A stretch of 64,000 nt of DNA. It comes from Cyanobacteriota bacterium (GTDB taxonomy: Bacteria > Acidobacteriota > Vicinamibacteria > Vicinamibacterales > UBA2999). The translations under genes and the position numbers were made by a program. The notes beneath the pieces are model-generated. The model did no database searches and was not told the DNA's origin. It saw only the letters and a list, made by a program, of their open reading frames with translations. Positions within the stretch are counted from its first letter, which is position 1. Each line of letters starts with the position of its first letter. The stretch spans positions 1 to 64,000 of the forward strand of contig JAIEMQ010000022.1 of NCBI GenBank assembly GCA_019752015.1. Reading direction: 5' to 3'. Shown here piece after piece: positions 25,860 to 33,327 of this stretch.

Positions 25860-28502
25860 TTACTCGGATCGCAGGACGTCGAGCGTCGTTCCGATCGTGG
25901 CGCGGCGAGCGGGAATCAGGCACGCGGCCAGCCCGACGCTGACGAGCAGCAGCGACACGAGGGCCATCGTCTGCCCGTCGGTGGCGTGCACGCCGAATAG
26001 CAACGCGCGAATCGTTCGACCGAGCAGCAGACCCAGCGCGATCCCTGCGGCGACACCGGCAAGGACGGGGGTCATCCCTTGCCGGACGATCGATGCCATC
26101 AGCGCGGCGCGGCTGGCGCCGAGCGCGAGGCGGATGCTGAGCTCGTTGCGCCGGCGCGTCACCGCATACGCCACGACGCCATAGATGCCGACGCTCGCCA
26201 CCAGCAGCGCCGACACCGCGAACAGCACGACGAGCCGTGATTGCAGGCGCCGCTGCGCCACGGATCCATCAACCAATCCTTGCGCCGGCTCGATCGGCGC
26301 GATTGGCAGCGTCGGATCTTCGCCGTGCAGCGCGTTGCGAACCGGCGCCACCAGCGCGTCGGCATCCGCTCGCGATCGAATAACCATCGCCACATCGCCG
26401 GGGGGACGCTGCCAGTACGGATAGTAGGCGTGCGGCGCGGAGATGTCCTGCAGCACTGCGCGCGTGTCGGCGACGATGCCGACCAGCAGTTTGGGCTTGT
26501 CGTCTTCACCCATGAACTCGCGGCCGACCGGGTCCTGATCGTCCGGCCACAGCAACGACGCCGCTTTGGGCGACAACACCGCGACGCCGCGCGCGCGATC
26601 GGTGTCGTCGAAGGCGCGCCCTTTCAGCACCTTCACGCCCATCGCGTCGAAGAAGCCCGGGCTCGCATACCGGTTCTCGACGCTGTGACGTTCCGACGAG
26701 GCATCGCGATAAATCGCGTCGTTCCACGAATTGCCCTCGAGCGGCAGCTGCGTAGTGAATCCGACGGCCTGGATGCCGGGGATGGCATCGAGACGCGCGA
26801 GCAATCGATCGAAGAAGCGCGAGCGTCCCTCCGCATCTTCATATTGAGGTCCGGCGGTGTCGACGTCGAACGTGAAGACCTGTTCGGTATCAAAGCCTTT
26901 GTCGACGTTCAGCAGCCGGTTCAGGCTGATTGAGAGCAGCACGGCGACGATCAGCAGCGCGGTGCTCAACCCGACTTCGACGCCGATCAGCATTTCGCGC
27001 AGCCGCGCGCCCTGGCGGCCGTCGGTGACCGCCCGGCCACTCGATCTTAACGCGTCGCCGGGCAGCTGGCCGGCGAGACGCCATGCCGGCAAGACGCCGA
27101 AGATCACCGTCGTCGCCAGCGTCGCCAGCAGCGCGAACACCATCACGCTCGCGTCGATGCGGACTTCGTGAAGCCGCGGCAGCTGCACGGTTGGCGTCGA
27201 GGTCAGCATCTCGACGATGACGGAGGCGAGGAGCAGACCACAGGCGCCGCCGAACCCCGAGAGCAGCATGCTCTCCGAGAACGCGTGCGCGAAAATGCGC
27301 CCGCGGCTGGCGCCGAGCGCGCTGCGCACCGCGGTCTCACGCGCGCGGGCCGCGACGCGAGACAGCAGAAGATTCGCGAGGTTGACGCAGACAATCAGCA
27401 GCACCGCGCCGACCGCCGCCGCCAGCATCCACAGTGCGAGCGAGCGGCCGGTCACGATGTCCTGCAGCGGAATCAGCAGGGCGCCGAGCTCGCCGCCGGC
27501 GCCGGTCATCGCGGGGAAACGGCTCTGGACGACGTTCAACTCGGCGAGCGCGGCCTCGGGAGTCACGCCCGGCTTGAGTCGCGTCAACGCTGCGTAGTTG
27601 TAGTTGCCCATCAGCCGCGTGCGCTGATCGATCGGAATCACCAGCGGGCGGAACATCTGATACTGGTTGTTGGCCGGCGAGCTCGACACGCCTCCACCGA
27701 ACGCGGTCCAGAAGGAACCGGCGACGACACCGATCACCTGGTGATCGACGCCGTCGATCAGCACCATCCGCCCGAGCAATGAGCGATCGGCGTTGAATCG
27801 CGCGCGCCACAACGATTCGCTGAGGATGACGACGCGATCGAGACCGGGCTCTTCTTCCTCGGCCCGAAAGGTGCGGCCCAGCATCGGCTCGGCGCCGAGC
27901 ATCGAGAAGAAGTTGTGCGTGACGCGCGCGCCGCGCGCGATCGCCGCGGCTTCGTTCCCGGCGCCGATCTGTGCTCGGGAGTTGCTCAGGATCGCGACGT
28001 CCGCCAGCGACCGGCACTCGGCCGCCCAGGCGCGGGCGTGCGCCGGATTGACCGGGAACACCGCCGTGTCTTTGTCGGTGCGCACCTCGCGCACGGCGAA
28101 CAGTTGTCCGGGATCCCGGTAGGGCAGCGGCTGCAGGACGACGGCGTTGACGACCGAGAAGATCGCGGTGTTGGCGCCGATGCCGATGGCGAGCGACACG
28201 ATCGCGACCGTGGAGAAACCGCGATTGCGCCGCATCAATCGCCAGGCGTAGCGAAGATCCTGCAGGGTAGCGTCGATGAACGGGACGCTGCGCTGATCGC
28301 GGTACTGCTCCATCGTCGATGGCACGTTGCCGAACTTCACGCGCGCGCGGCGCCACGCCTCTTCGTCCGGAACACCGCGCCGGATCAGATCCTCCGCGAG
28401 CATCTGGATATGCGAGGCGAACTCCTCGTTGAGGTCGCGTTCGGATCGATGCAGGCCGGCAATGCCGAGCAATCGATGCCACATCCGCCGCAGCGCGCGC
28501 AT
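25860..28502 (-). CDS. ADOP-type ABC transporter permease
   Basis: Membrane permease of 880 aa in the acidobacterial ADOP family (MacB/FtsX superfamily). The N-terminal ~85 residues (HRSERDLNEEFASHIQMLAEDL) form the family's cytoplasmic lead domain; TM1 is AIVSLAIGIGANTAIFSVVN, followed by a MacB-like periplasmic core, a central helix cluster with LLLSRVAARARETAVRSALGASRGR and a C-terminal copy ending in ACLIPARRATIGTTLDVLRSE. ATG overlaps the PadR stop (TGATG), so they are coupled. A longer reading frame to 29378 exists but runs antisense through PadR and the ATP-grasp gene. No ATPase gene is nearby, as is usual for this family. Confidence 0.9.
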   Translation of the reverse strand: MRALRRMWHRLLGIAGLHRSERDLNEEFASHIQMLAEDLIRRGVPDEEAWRRARVKFGNVPSTMEQYRDQRSVPFIDATLQDLRYAWRLMRRNRGFSTVAIVSLAIGIGANTAIFSVVNAVVLQPLPYRDPGQLFAVREVRTDKDTAVFPVNPAHARAWAAECRSLADVAILSNSRAQIGAGNEAAAIARGARVTHNFFSMLGAEPMLGRTFRAEEEEPGLDRVVILSESLWRARFNADRSLLGRMVLIDGVDHQVIGVVAGSFWTAFGGGVSSSPANNQYQMFRPLVIPIDQRTRLMGNYNYAALTRLKPGVTPEAALAELNVVQSRFPAMTGAGGELGALLIPLQDIVTGRSLALWMLAAAVGAVLLIVCVNLANLLLSRVAARARETAVRSALGASRGRIFAHAFSESMLLSGFGGACGLLLASVIVEMLTSTPTVQLPRLHEVRIDASVMVFALLATLATTVIFGVLPAWRLAGQLPGDALRSSGRAVTDGRQGARLREMLIGVEVGLSTALLIVAVLLSISLNRLLNVDKGFDTEQVFTFDVDTAGPQYEDAEGRSRFFDRLLARLDAIPGIQAVGFTTQLPLEGNSWNDAIYRDASSERHSVENRYASPGFFDAMGVKVLKGRAFDDTDRARGVAVLSPKAASLLWPDDQDPVGREFMGEDDKPKLLVGIVADTRAVLQDISAPHAYYPYWQRPPGDVAMVIRSRADADALVAPVRNALHGEDPTLPIAPIEPAQGLVDGSVAQRRLQSRLVVLFAVSALLVASVGIYGVVAYAVTRRRNELSIRLALGASRAALMASIVRQGMTPVLAGVAAGIALGLLLGRTIRALLFGVHATDGQTMALVSLLLVSVGLAACLIPARRATIGTTLDVLRSE

Positions 28503-28846
28503 CAGGCCTTCTCGCCTTTCAACGCAATGAAACGATCGACGATCTCGTTGACCTGGGCCCACTGCGACATTTCGGCGTTCAGCTGCTTGAGGCCCGCGCG
28601 CGTGATGCGATAGAACCGGGCGCGGCGGTTGTTGTCGGACACGCCCCACTCGGATTCGATGGCGCCTTCCTGTTCGAGCTTGAGCAACAGCGGGTAGAGC
28701 GTGCCTTCGTTGATCGACAGTGCATCCTCGCTGGTCTGCTCGATGCGCCGCGCCAGGCCGTAGCCGTGCTGCGGACCCATGGCGCTCAGCGTCTTCAACA
28801 CCATCAAGGCGAGCGTGCCTTGCCAAACCTCGGTCTTCGGACTCAT
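28502..28846 (-). CDS. PadR family transcriptional regulator
   Basis: Winged-helix repressor of 114 aa, start MSPKTEVWQGTLALMVLKTL at 28846. PadR hallmarks are HGYGLARRIE, NEGTLYPLLLKLEQEGAIESEWG and NNRRARFYRITRAG. It is paired with the ADOP permease, which it probably represses together with itself. The start codon lies inside a palindrome, TTTGGG-AAA-CCCAAA, and a -10/-35 pair lies just upstream, giving an almost leaderless transcript. Confidence 0.93.
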   Translation of the reverse strand: MSPKTEVWQGTLALMVLKTLSAMGPQHGYGLARRIEQTSEDALSINEGTLYPLLLKLEQEGAIESEWGVSDNNRRARFYRITRAGLKQLNAEMSQWAQVNEIVDRFIALKGEKA

Positions 28847-28891
28847 TTGGGAAACCCAAAGGACTATCGCACTGTTCCTTTGGGAAAGCAA
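28846..28891 (-). promoter_or_regulatory. PadR promoter and operator
   Basis: On the minus strand TTGCTT (28891-28886) and GATAGT (28868-28863) stand 17 bp apart as -35 and -10. The perfect dyad TTTGGGAAACCCAAA (28846-28860) overlaps the start codon, and a second TTTGGGAAA half (28879-28887) sits between the promoter boxes exactly 33 bp away. This is the expected arrangement for autorepression by PadR. Confidence 0.6.
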
Positions 28892-28898
28892 CAGGAGC

Positions 28899-28928
28899 TT
28901 GACAGTTTACCGGGACCAGTGACAGCAT
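28899..28928 (+). promoter_or_regulatory. promoter of cysteine leader and ATP-grasp gene
   Basis: TTGACA at 28899-28904 is a perfect -35. A weak -10 (ACAGCAT, 28922-28928) follows at 17-18 bp. It lies back to back with the PadR promoter. Confidence 0.5.
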
Positions 28929-28949
28929 CGCTTCATCTTGGTCGCGGTG

Positions 28950-29018
28950 ATGTGTACCTGCGCGTGTTGTTGTCTCGAGGCACCTGCCTCCGGCGCCGCG
29001 CTCTGTACCCGACCGTGA
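28950..29018 (+). CDS. cysteine-rich leader peptide (attenuator)
   Basis: A 22-codon frame begins M-C-T-C-A-C-C-C: five of the first eight codons are Cys, all TGT or TGC. It ends in TGA at 29016-29018. A partial ribosome-binding site (GGTCGCGGTG) precedes it. Codons 14-16 (TCCGGCGCC, 28987-28995) can pair with GGCCCGGA, the 5' arm of the terminator at 29051, over eight base pairs with one bulge. Ribosome stalling at the Cys codons would leave that stretch free and prevent termination. This is the layout of classical amino-acid attenuation; the peptide itself would have no other role. Confidence 0.6.
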   Translation: MCTCACCCLEAPASGAALCTRP

Positions 29019-29050
29019 TTCGCTAGTTCGCATCCACGAGTTCAGCACGA

Positions 29051-29090
29051 GGCCCGGAAGGCGAGACCGCTTTCCGGGCCTTCGTCTTTT
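29051..29090 (+). terminator. attenuator terminator upstream of ATP-grasp gene
   Basis: GGCCCGGAA (29051-29059) pairs with TTCCGGGCC (29072-29080), with a further GGCG/CGC pairing inside the loop, followed by TTCGTCTTTT. It lies 58 bp before the ATP-grasp start, and the tail is only moderately T-rich. Confidence 0.65.
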
Positions 29091-29138
29091 CCGAATCCCC
29101 GCAGCGTTCCGCCTTCCTTCAACAGCAAGGGAAGGATC

Positions 29139-30386
29139 ATGGCGACAGCACGACCCATCGGCATCTACTACGAGCACCCCGACTGGTTCCGGCCGCTCTT
29201 CACCGAGCTCGACAAGCGAGGCGTCACCTACGAGGCGGTCAATGCCGATCGTCATTCTTACGACGCGACCAACGGCGACGGCTCTCAGTACGGCCTCGTC
29301 TTCAATCGCATGAGCCCGTCCGCGTATTTGCGCGGCCGCGGCCACAGTATTCTCTACACGCTCAACTACCTCGCCCACCTCGAACAGCTCGGCGTCCGCG
29401 TCGTCAACGGGCTGGCGGCGTTTCGTACCGAGACGTCAAAAGCGCTGCAGCTGTCGCTCTTGAAATCGCTCGGTCTGCCGTTCCCGGCGGCGCACGTGAT
29501 CAATCACCCGGATGCGGCGCCGGCGGCGGCGAAGGGTTTGCGCTTCCCCGTCGTCGTCAAGGCGAACATCGGCGGCAGCGGCGCCGGCATTGTGCGCTTC
29601 GATACGCCTGAGGACCTGGAGCGCGCGGTCAGGGAGGGCCGCGTCAAGCTCGGCGTCGACGAGACCGCGCTGGTGCAGGAATTCATCCCGGCACGCGGCG
29701 GCCGCATCACCCGCGTGGAAGTGCTCGGCTACAAGTACCTCTACGCGATCAACGTCTACAGCAGCGGCGAGAGCTTCAACCTGTGCCCGGCCGACATCTG
29801 CCAGAGCACCGACGGCGTCGAGCTCGCCCGCGGCGCGTGCCCCGTCGATGCGCCGAAGAACAACCTGCGTGTGGAGCGCGCCGATCCTGAGCGCGAGAGC
29901 ATCGACGATGTGGAGCGGATCATGCGCGCGGCGGACATTGAAATCGGCGGCGTCGAATACATGATCGACGATCGCGACGGGCAGCGGTACTACTACGACA
30001 TCAACGCGCTCTCGAATTTCGTCGCCGATGCGCCGCGGGTGATCGGCTTCGATCCGTTCCAGAAGCTCGCCGACTACCTCGAACAGGAGACACGCTATCG
30101 CCGCGCGGCCTGCATACGGAGATGTTTCGGTCGGAGCGTGATGCGCGGTTCGAGCGCCGGCTCGGTGCCGGCGACGAACCGCCACTGCTGCGCGATGGTG
30201 GAGAGCAGCAGGATCAACTCCGTCCAGGCAAATGACTCGCCGATGCAGATGCGGGACCCGCCCCCGAACGGAAAGTACGCATACTTGGGCCTCGTCCGGC
30301 TCCCCGCTCCCGGCTCCCGGTTCCCGTCAGCGAGCCAGCGCTCTGGTGTGAATGATTCCGGATCAGACCACCAGCGCGGATCGTGA
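29139..30386 (+). CDS. ATP-grasp enzyme, RimK/GshB-like, with antisense C-terminal extension
   Basis: Carboxylate-amine/thiol ligase fold. Residues 1-~320 are the recognisable enzyme: an N-terminal pre-ATP-grasp domain, then FPVVVKANIGGSGAGIVRF (ATP-binding glycine loop), ALVQEFIPA, and YYYDINALSNFVAD with the metal-binding Asp/Asn. It resembles RimK- and glutathione-synthetase-like ligases. The cysteine attenuator upstream suggests a Cys- or thiol-linked product, but the substrate is unknown. Strong AAGGGAAGG precedes ATG. After about residue 319 the frame continues 97 codons (30095-30386) antisense to the end of the P450 gene with no family resemblance, suggesting that the original stop was lost. 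Total 415 aa. Confidence 0.8.
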   Translation: MATARPIGIYYEHPDWFRPLFTELDKRGVTYEAVNADRHSYDATNGDGSQYGLVFNRMSPSAYLRGRGHSILYTLNYLAHLEQLGVRVVNGLAAFRTETSKALQLSLLKSLGLPFPAAHVINHPDAAPAAAKGLRFPVVVKANIGGSGAGIVRFDTPEDLERAVREGRVKLGVDETALVQEFIPARGGRITRVEVLGYKYLYAINVYSSGESFNLCPADICQSTDGVELARGACPVDAPKNNLRVERADPERESIDDVERIMRAADIEIGGVEYMIDDRDGQRYYYDINALSNFVADAPRVIGFDPFQKLADYLEQETRYRRAACIRRCFGRSVMRGSSAGSVPATNRHCCAMVESSRINSVQANDSPMQMRDPPPNGKYAYLGLVRLPAPGSRFPSASQRSGVNDSGSDHQRGS

Positions 30387-31462
30387 TGCGCGATCCACTG
30401 GCTGACGATCACGAGCGCCTCGGGCTCGATCGTGTGGCCGGCAATGGTGTGCGGCTCGATGGCGCGGCGGCCCATGGTCCACGCCGGCGGATAGAGGCGC
30501 ATCGACTCGGCGACAATGGCGCGCGTGTATTCGAGCTTCGGGACGTCCTCGACGTCCGGCGTTCGGCCCTGGAGCACGCGCGCCAGCTCTTCGTGCAGCC
30601 TGATTTCGACGTCGCGCGACTTGCCGAGCAGATACCACGTCCACGCCATCGCGTTGGCGGTCGTCTCGTGGCCGGCGAGGAAGATCGTCATCGCCTCGTC
30701 GCGAATCTGCGCATCGCTCATGCCGGGCGCCGATGGATTTTCCGGATCGCGCGCCGCCAGCAGCATCGAGACGAGGTCGCCTCTACGATCCGCGGATCGA
30801 CGTTCGGCGATCACGCGATGAATCACCTTGTCGAGGCGCTCTCGCGCCTTCCTGATTCTGATGAACACCGGCAACGGCAGCTTCTCGAAATACTCCAGCC
30901 CGGGCAGGAACGCGATGTCGAAGGTCTGCACCGCCGCGGTCAACGCTTCACGCACTTCGTCGGCATCACCCTTGACGTCGCTCGAGAACAACGTCTCGCC
31001 GACGATCGCCAGCGTCAGCGCGGCCATCTCGTTGGTGACATCGATCGTCTGGTCCGGCGCGATCGATTCGCGCCACCGCAGCGCGTGCTTGACCATCGCA
31101 TCGGCAAAGCGCTGCACCTGCTGGCGGTGAAACAGCGGCTGGATCGTGCGCCGCTGGCGCAGGTGCGCCTGGCCTTCAGAGGTGAGCAGGCCTTCACCCA
31201 GCAACCGCTTGGCGCGCTGGAGCGCGACGCCTTTGTGGAATTTCTTCGCCGACGTGACGAGCACGTCTTCGATCCAGTCGGGATGACTGACGAGATAGAT
31301 CTGCTGGGGTCCGAAGCTGAACCTGGCTATGTCGCCGAACTCGCGCTGCGTTTCCGTGAAGAACTTCAGCGGGTCGCGGCGGAAGGCGAGAAAGCTCGCG
31401 CCCGGAATCCAGGACGAGGGCCCGGGGACGGCTTTTGGCGCCGGCGCGAAAGTGGTCGCCAT
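30095..31462 (-). CDS. cytochrome P450
   Basis: Heme monooxygenase of 455 aa, soluble, in a class resembling CYP102/CYP4-like bacterial forms. Start ATG at 31462 (MATTFAPAPKAVPGPSSW); frames further upstream overlap other genes. Oxygen-activating I-helix is FLAGHETTANAM, the ExxR is in ESMRLYPPAW, and the heme loop is FPFGGGSRICIGE with the Cys ligand. A tandem repeat (30307-30326) is translated as GNREPGAGSR in the loop before the heme region. No ferredoxin or reductase is adjacent; the substrate is unknown. The last 292 bp overlap the convergent ATP-grasp frame. Confidence 0.93.
   Translation of the reverse strand: MATTFAPAPKAVPGPSSWIPGASFLAFRRDPLKFFTETQREFGDIARFSFGPQQIYLVSHPDWIEDVLVTSAKKFHKGVALQRAKRLLGEGLLTSEGQAHLRQRRTIQPLFHRQQVQRFADAMVKHALRWRESIAPDQTIDVTNEMAALTLAIVGETLFSSDVKGDADEVREALTAAVQTFDIAFLPGLEYFEKLPLPVFIRIRKARERLDKVIHRVIAERRSADRRGDLVSMLLAARDPENPSAPGMSDAQIRDEAMTIFLAGHETTANAMAWTWYLLGKSRDVEIRLHEELARVLQGRTPDVEDVPKLEYTRAIVAESMRLYPPAWTMGRRAIEPHTIAGHTIEPEALVIVSQWIAHHDPRWWSDPESFTPERWLADGNREPGAGSRTRPKYAYFPFGGGSRICIGESFAWTELILLLSTIAQQWRFVAGTEPALEPRITLRPKHLRMQAARR
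30307..30326. repeat. CTCCCGG repeat inside P450 gene
   Basis: Units of CTCCCGG/TTCCCG are translated in-frame as part of GNREPGAGSR in P450. Same family as 15384-15416. Confidence 0.7.
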
Positions 31463-31494
31463 GACTGGCGACCATTCTCGCACCGTTCGAACCG

Positions 31495-31719
31495 CTAACG
31501 CTTCTTCGCCGCCCGCTTCGTCTTGCGTCCGCCAGTCTGGCGGCCGGTCTTGCGCTTCGGCACCTTGCCGCCTTTTTCGCGCGCCTCGCTGAGGCCGATG
31601 GCGATTGCCTGTTTGCGGCTCTTCACCGTGGCGCCCGAGCCGCTCTTCAACGTGCCCTTCTTGCGGCGATGCATCGCCGACTTGACCCGCTTTTGCGCTG
31701 CTTGTCCGTACTTGGCCAT
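31495..31719 (-). CDS. small basic protein, DUF6496-like
   Basis: Protein of 74 aa, rich in Lys and Arg, start ATG 31719 with AGGAG just upstream. KRVKSAMHRRKKGTLKSGSG and VKSRKQAIAIGLSEAREKGG are phrases of the small DUF6496 family; the function is unknown, and nucleic-acid binding is plausible given the charge. An ATG 27 bp further up has no ribosome-binding site. Confidence 0.8.
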   Translation of the reverse strand: MAKYGQAAQKRVKSAMHRRKKGTLKSGSGATVKSRKQAIAIGLSEAREKGGKVPKRKTGRQTGGRKTKRAAKKR

Positions 31720-31778
31720 GACTCCTCCGCGCGCGTTCGCTTGCAAGCGGCGGGCCGATACGCGTTACGCTTACGCGC

Positions 31779-32789
31779 GTGCGCAAGCTCGACGTCTTCA
31801 ACCACCTGTATCCGCGGCCGTACTTCGATCGCATGATGGCGGTCGCGCCGACGTTCAAGGACATCGGCAAGCGCATGAGGGGAATCCCCATGCTGATCGA
31901 TCTCGACGAGCGCTTCCGCGTCATGGATCGATTCGGCGACGAGTATCAGCAGATCCTGTCGATCGCCACGCCGCCGATCGAAGTCTATTCGTCGGGATCC
32001 GACAGCATCGATCTGGCGCGGCTCGCCAACGACGGGATGGCGGAGCTCGTCGGCAAGCATCCCGATCGCTTTCCCGGATTCGTGGCATCGCTGCCGCTCG
32101 GCGATCCTGACGCGGCGATGCGCGAGATGGAACGCGCGATCAACGATCTCGGCGCGCGCGGCATTCAGCTTTTCTCCAACATCAACGGCAAGCCGCTCGA
32201 CACGCCCGAGCATCTCGCGTGGCTCGATCGCATGGCGGCGTTCGATCTGCCGATCTGGCTGCATCCGTATCGCGGCGCCGGCATGACCGATTACGCGAGC
32301 GAGGACAAGTCGAAGTTCGAGATCTGGTGGACGTTCGGCTGGCCGTACGAAACGAGCGTCGCGATGGCGCGGCTGGTGTTCTCGGGAATTTTCGATCGCC
32401 ATCCGAACCTGAAAATCATCACGCACCATCTCGGCGCCATGGCGCCGTACTTCGAAGGCCGCGTCGGGCCGGGCTGGGATCAACTGGGCACGCGCACGTC
32501 GGACGTGGACTACAGGGGCGTCCTCACAGCGCTGAAGAAGCGGCCGATCGACTATTTCCGCATGTTCTACGGCGATACCGCGGTGTTCGGCGGCTATGAC
32601 GCGACGGTCTGCGGGCTGAATTTCTTCGGCGCCGATCACGTGCTGTTTGCCTCCGACGCGCCGTTCGACCCGGAGAAGGGCCCGATGTATATTCGCGAGA
32701 CCATCGCCATCATCGACCGGCTGCCGATCTCGAACGAGGATCGCGAGAAGATCTACTGGCGCAACGCCGTGGAGCTGCTGAAGCTATGA
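31779..32789 (+). CDS. amidohydrolase family 2 (ACMSD-like) protein
   Basis: TIM-barrel metal-dependent hydrolase or decarboxylase of 336 aa, start GTG 31779. N-terminal FNHLYPRPYF replaces the usual HxH with a single His (NHL), while IWLHPYRG, KIITHHLGAM and the C-terminal LFASDAPFDPEKG supply the later His and Asp ligands of the ACMSD/amidohydrolase-2 group. The lost first-strand His could affect metal binding. The stop overlaps the next gene by four bases. Confidence 0.82.
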   Translation: MRKLDVFNHLYPRPYFDRMMAVAPTFKDIGKRMRGIPMLIDLDERFRVMDRFGDEYQQILSIATPPIEVYSSGSDSIDLARLANDGMAELVGKHPDRFPGFVASLPLGDPDAAMREMERAINDLGARGIQLFSNINGKPLDTPEHLAWLDRMAAFDLPIWLHPYRGAGMTDYASEDKSKFEIWWTFGWPYETSVAMARLVFSGIFDRHPNLKIITHHLGAMAPYFEGRVGPGWDQLGTRTSDVDYRGVLTALKKRPIDYFRMFYGDTAVFGGYDATVCGLNFFGADHVLFASDAPFDPEKGPMYIRETIAIIDRLPISNEDREKIYWRNAVELLKL

Positions 32790-33310
32790 TCCATCTCACC
32801 GGAGACGAGCCGCCCGTTGGTGATTTGCCGTCGGCCCTGGCCGAGAGCCGGGCGGCGCTGCAGAAGCTGGTCGCCGCCGGCGAGAAGTGCGGCACGTCGT
32901 GGACCACGCCGCGCGCGCCGGGCAAGTGGTCGCCGAGCCAGATCGTCGAGCACGTCGCGCGCGTGCTCGAGGAATCCGGCAAGACCATCAAGGGCGAGCC
33001 GAGCGCGTTTCCGGGCCTGCCGCCGTTCCTGCGCCCCCTGATTCGCGGCTTGTTCTTCAACCGCATCCTGAAGAAGAACCGCTTCATCAACGGCCGGACC
33101 AATCGCGCGCTGAATCCGATCGCCGGTCCGCCAACGCCGGCGGAGGGCCGCACCCGCTTGCAGCGCGCGCACGACGCGTTCGAGCGCGCGTGCAAGGACA
33201 GCCCGCCGCGATTCGTCCACGGCGTCTTCGGCGATATTTCGACGACCGAATACGCGCGCTTCCAGGCGCTGCACACGCTGCATCACGCTGAACAGGTCTT
33301 GAGGTCTTGA
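32786..33310 (+). CDS. DinB-like protein (DUF1569)
   Basis: Four-helix-bundle protein of 174 aa in the DinB/YfiT superfamily, often metal-dependent thiol-related hydrolases or transferases. SPSQIVEHVARVLEESGK carries the first His and ALHTLHHAEQVLRS the final His pair. It is coupled to the amidohydrolase by ATGA. The last codons are part of an 8-bp tandem repeat (AGGTCTTG x4, 33294-33325) that also supplies the stop. Confidence 0.8.
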   Translation: MIHLTGDEPPVGDLPSALAESRAALQKLVAAGEKCGTSWTTPRAPGKWSPSQIVEHVARVLEESGKTIKGEPSAFPGLPPFLRPLIRGLFFNRILKKNRFINGRTNRALNPIAGPPTPAEGRTRLQRAHDAFERACKDSPPRFVHGVFGDISTTEYARFQALHTLHHAEQVLRS

Positions 33311-33325
33311 GGTCTTGAGGTCTTG
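33294..33325. repeat. 8-bp tandem repeat (AGGTCTTG) x4
   Basis: Four perfect copies start inside the DinB-like gene, contain its TGA stop and reach up to the end of the convergent ADOP permease remnant. Confidence 0.9.
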
Positions 33326-33327
33326 AG

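Noticed and set aside
28503-29378. A 292-residue N-terminal extension of the first ADOP permease
   Set aside because: It is antisense to the ATP-grasp gene and overlaps PadR; the permease has a proper coupled start at 28502.
31463-31924. N-terminal extension of the P450
   Set aside because: The sequence is Arg-rich shadow coding of the DUF6496 and amidohydrolase genes; a normal P450 start exists at 31462.
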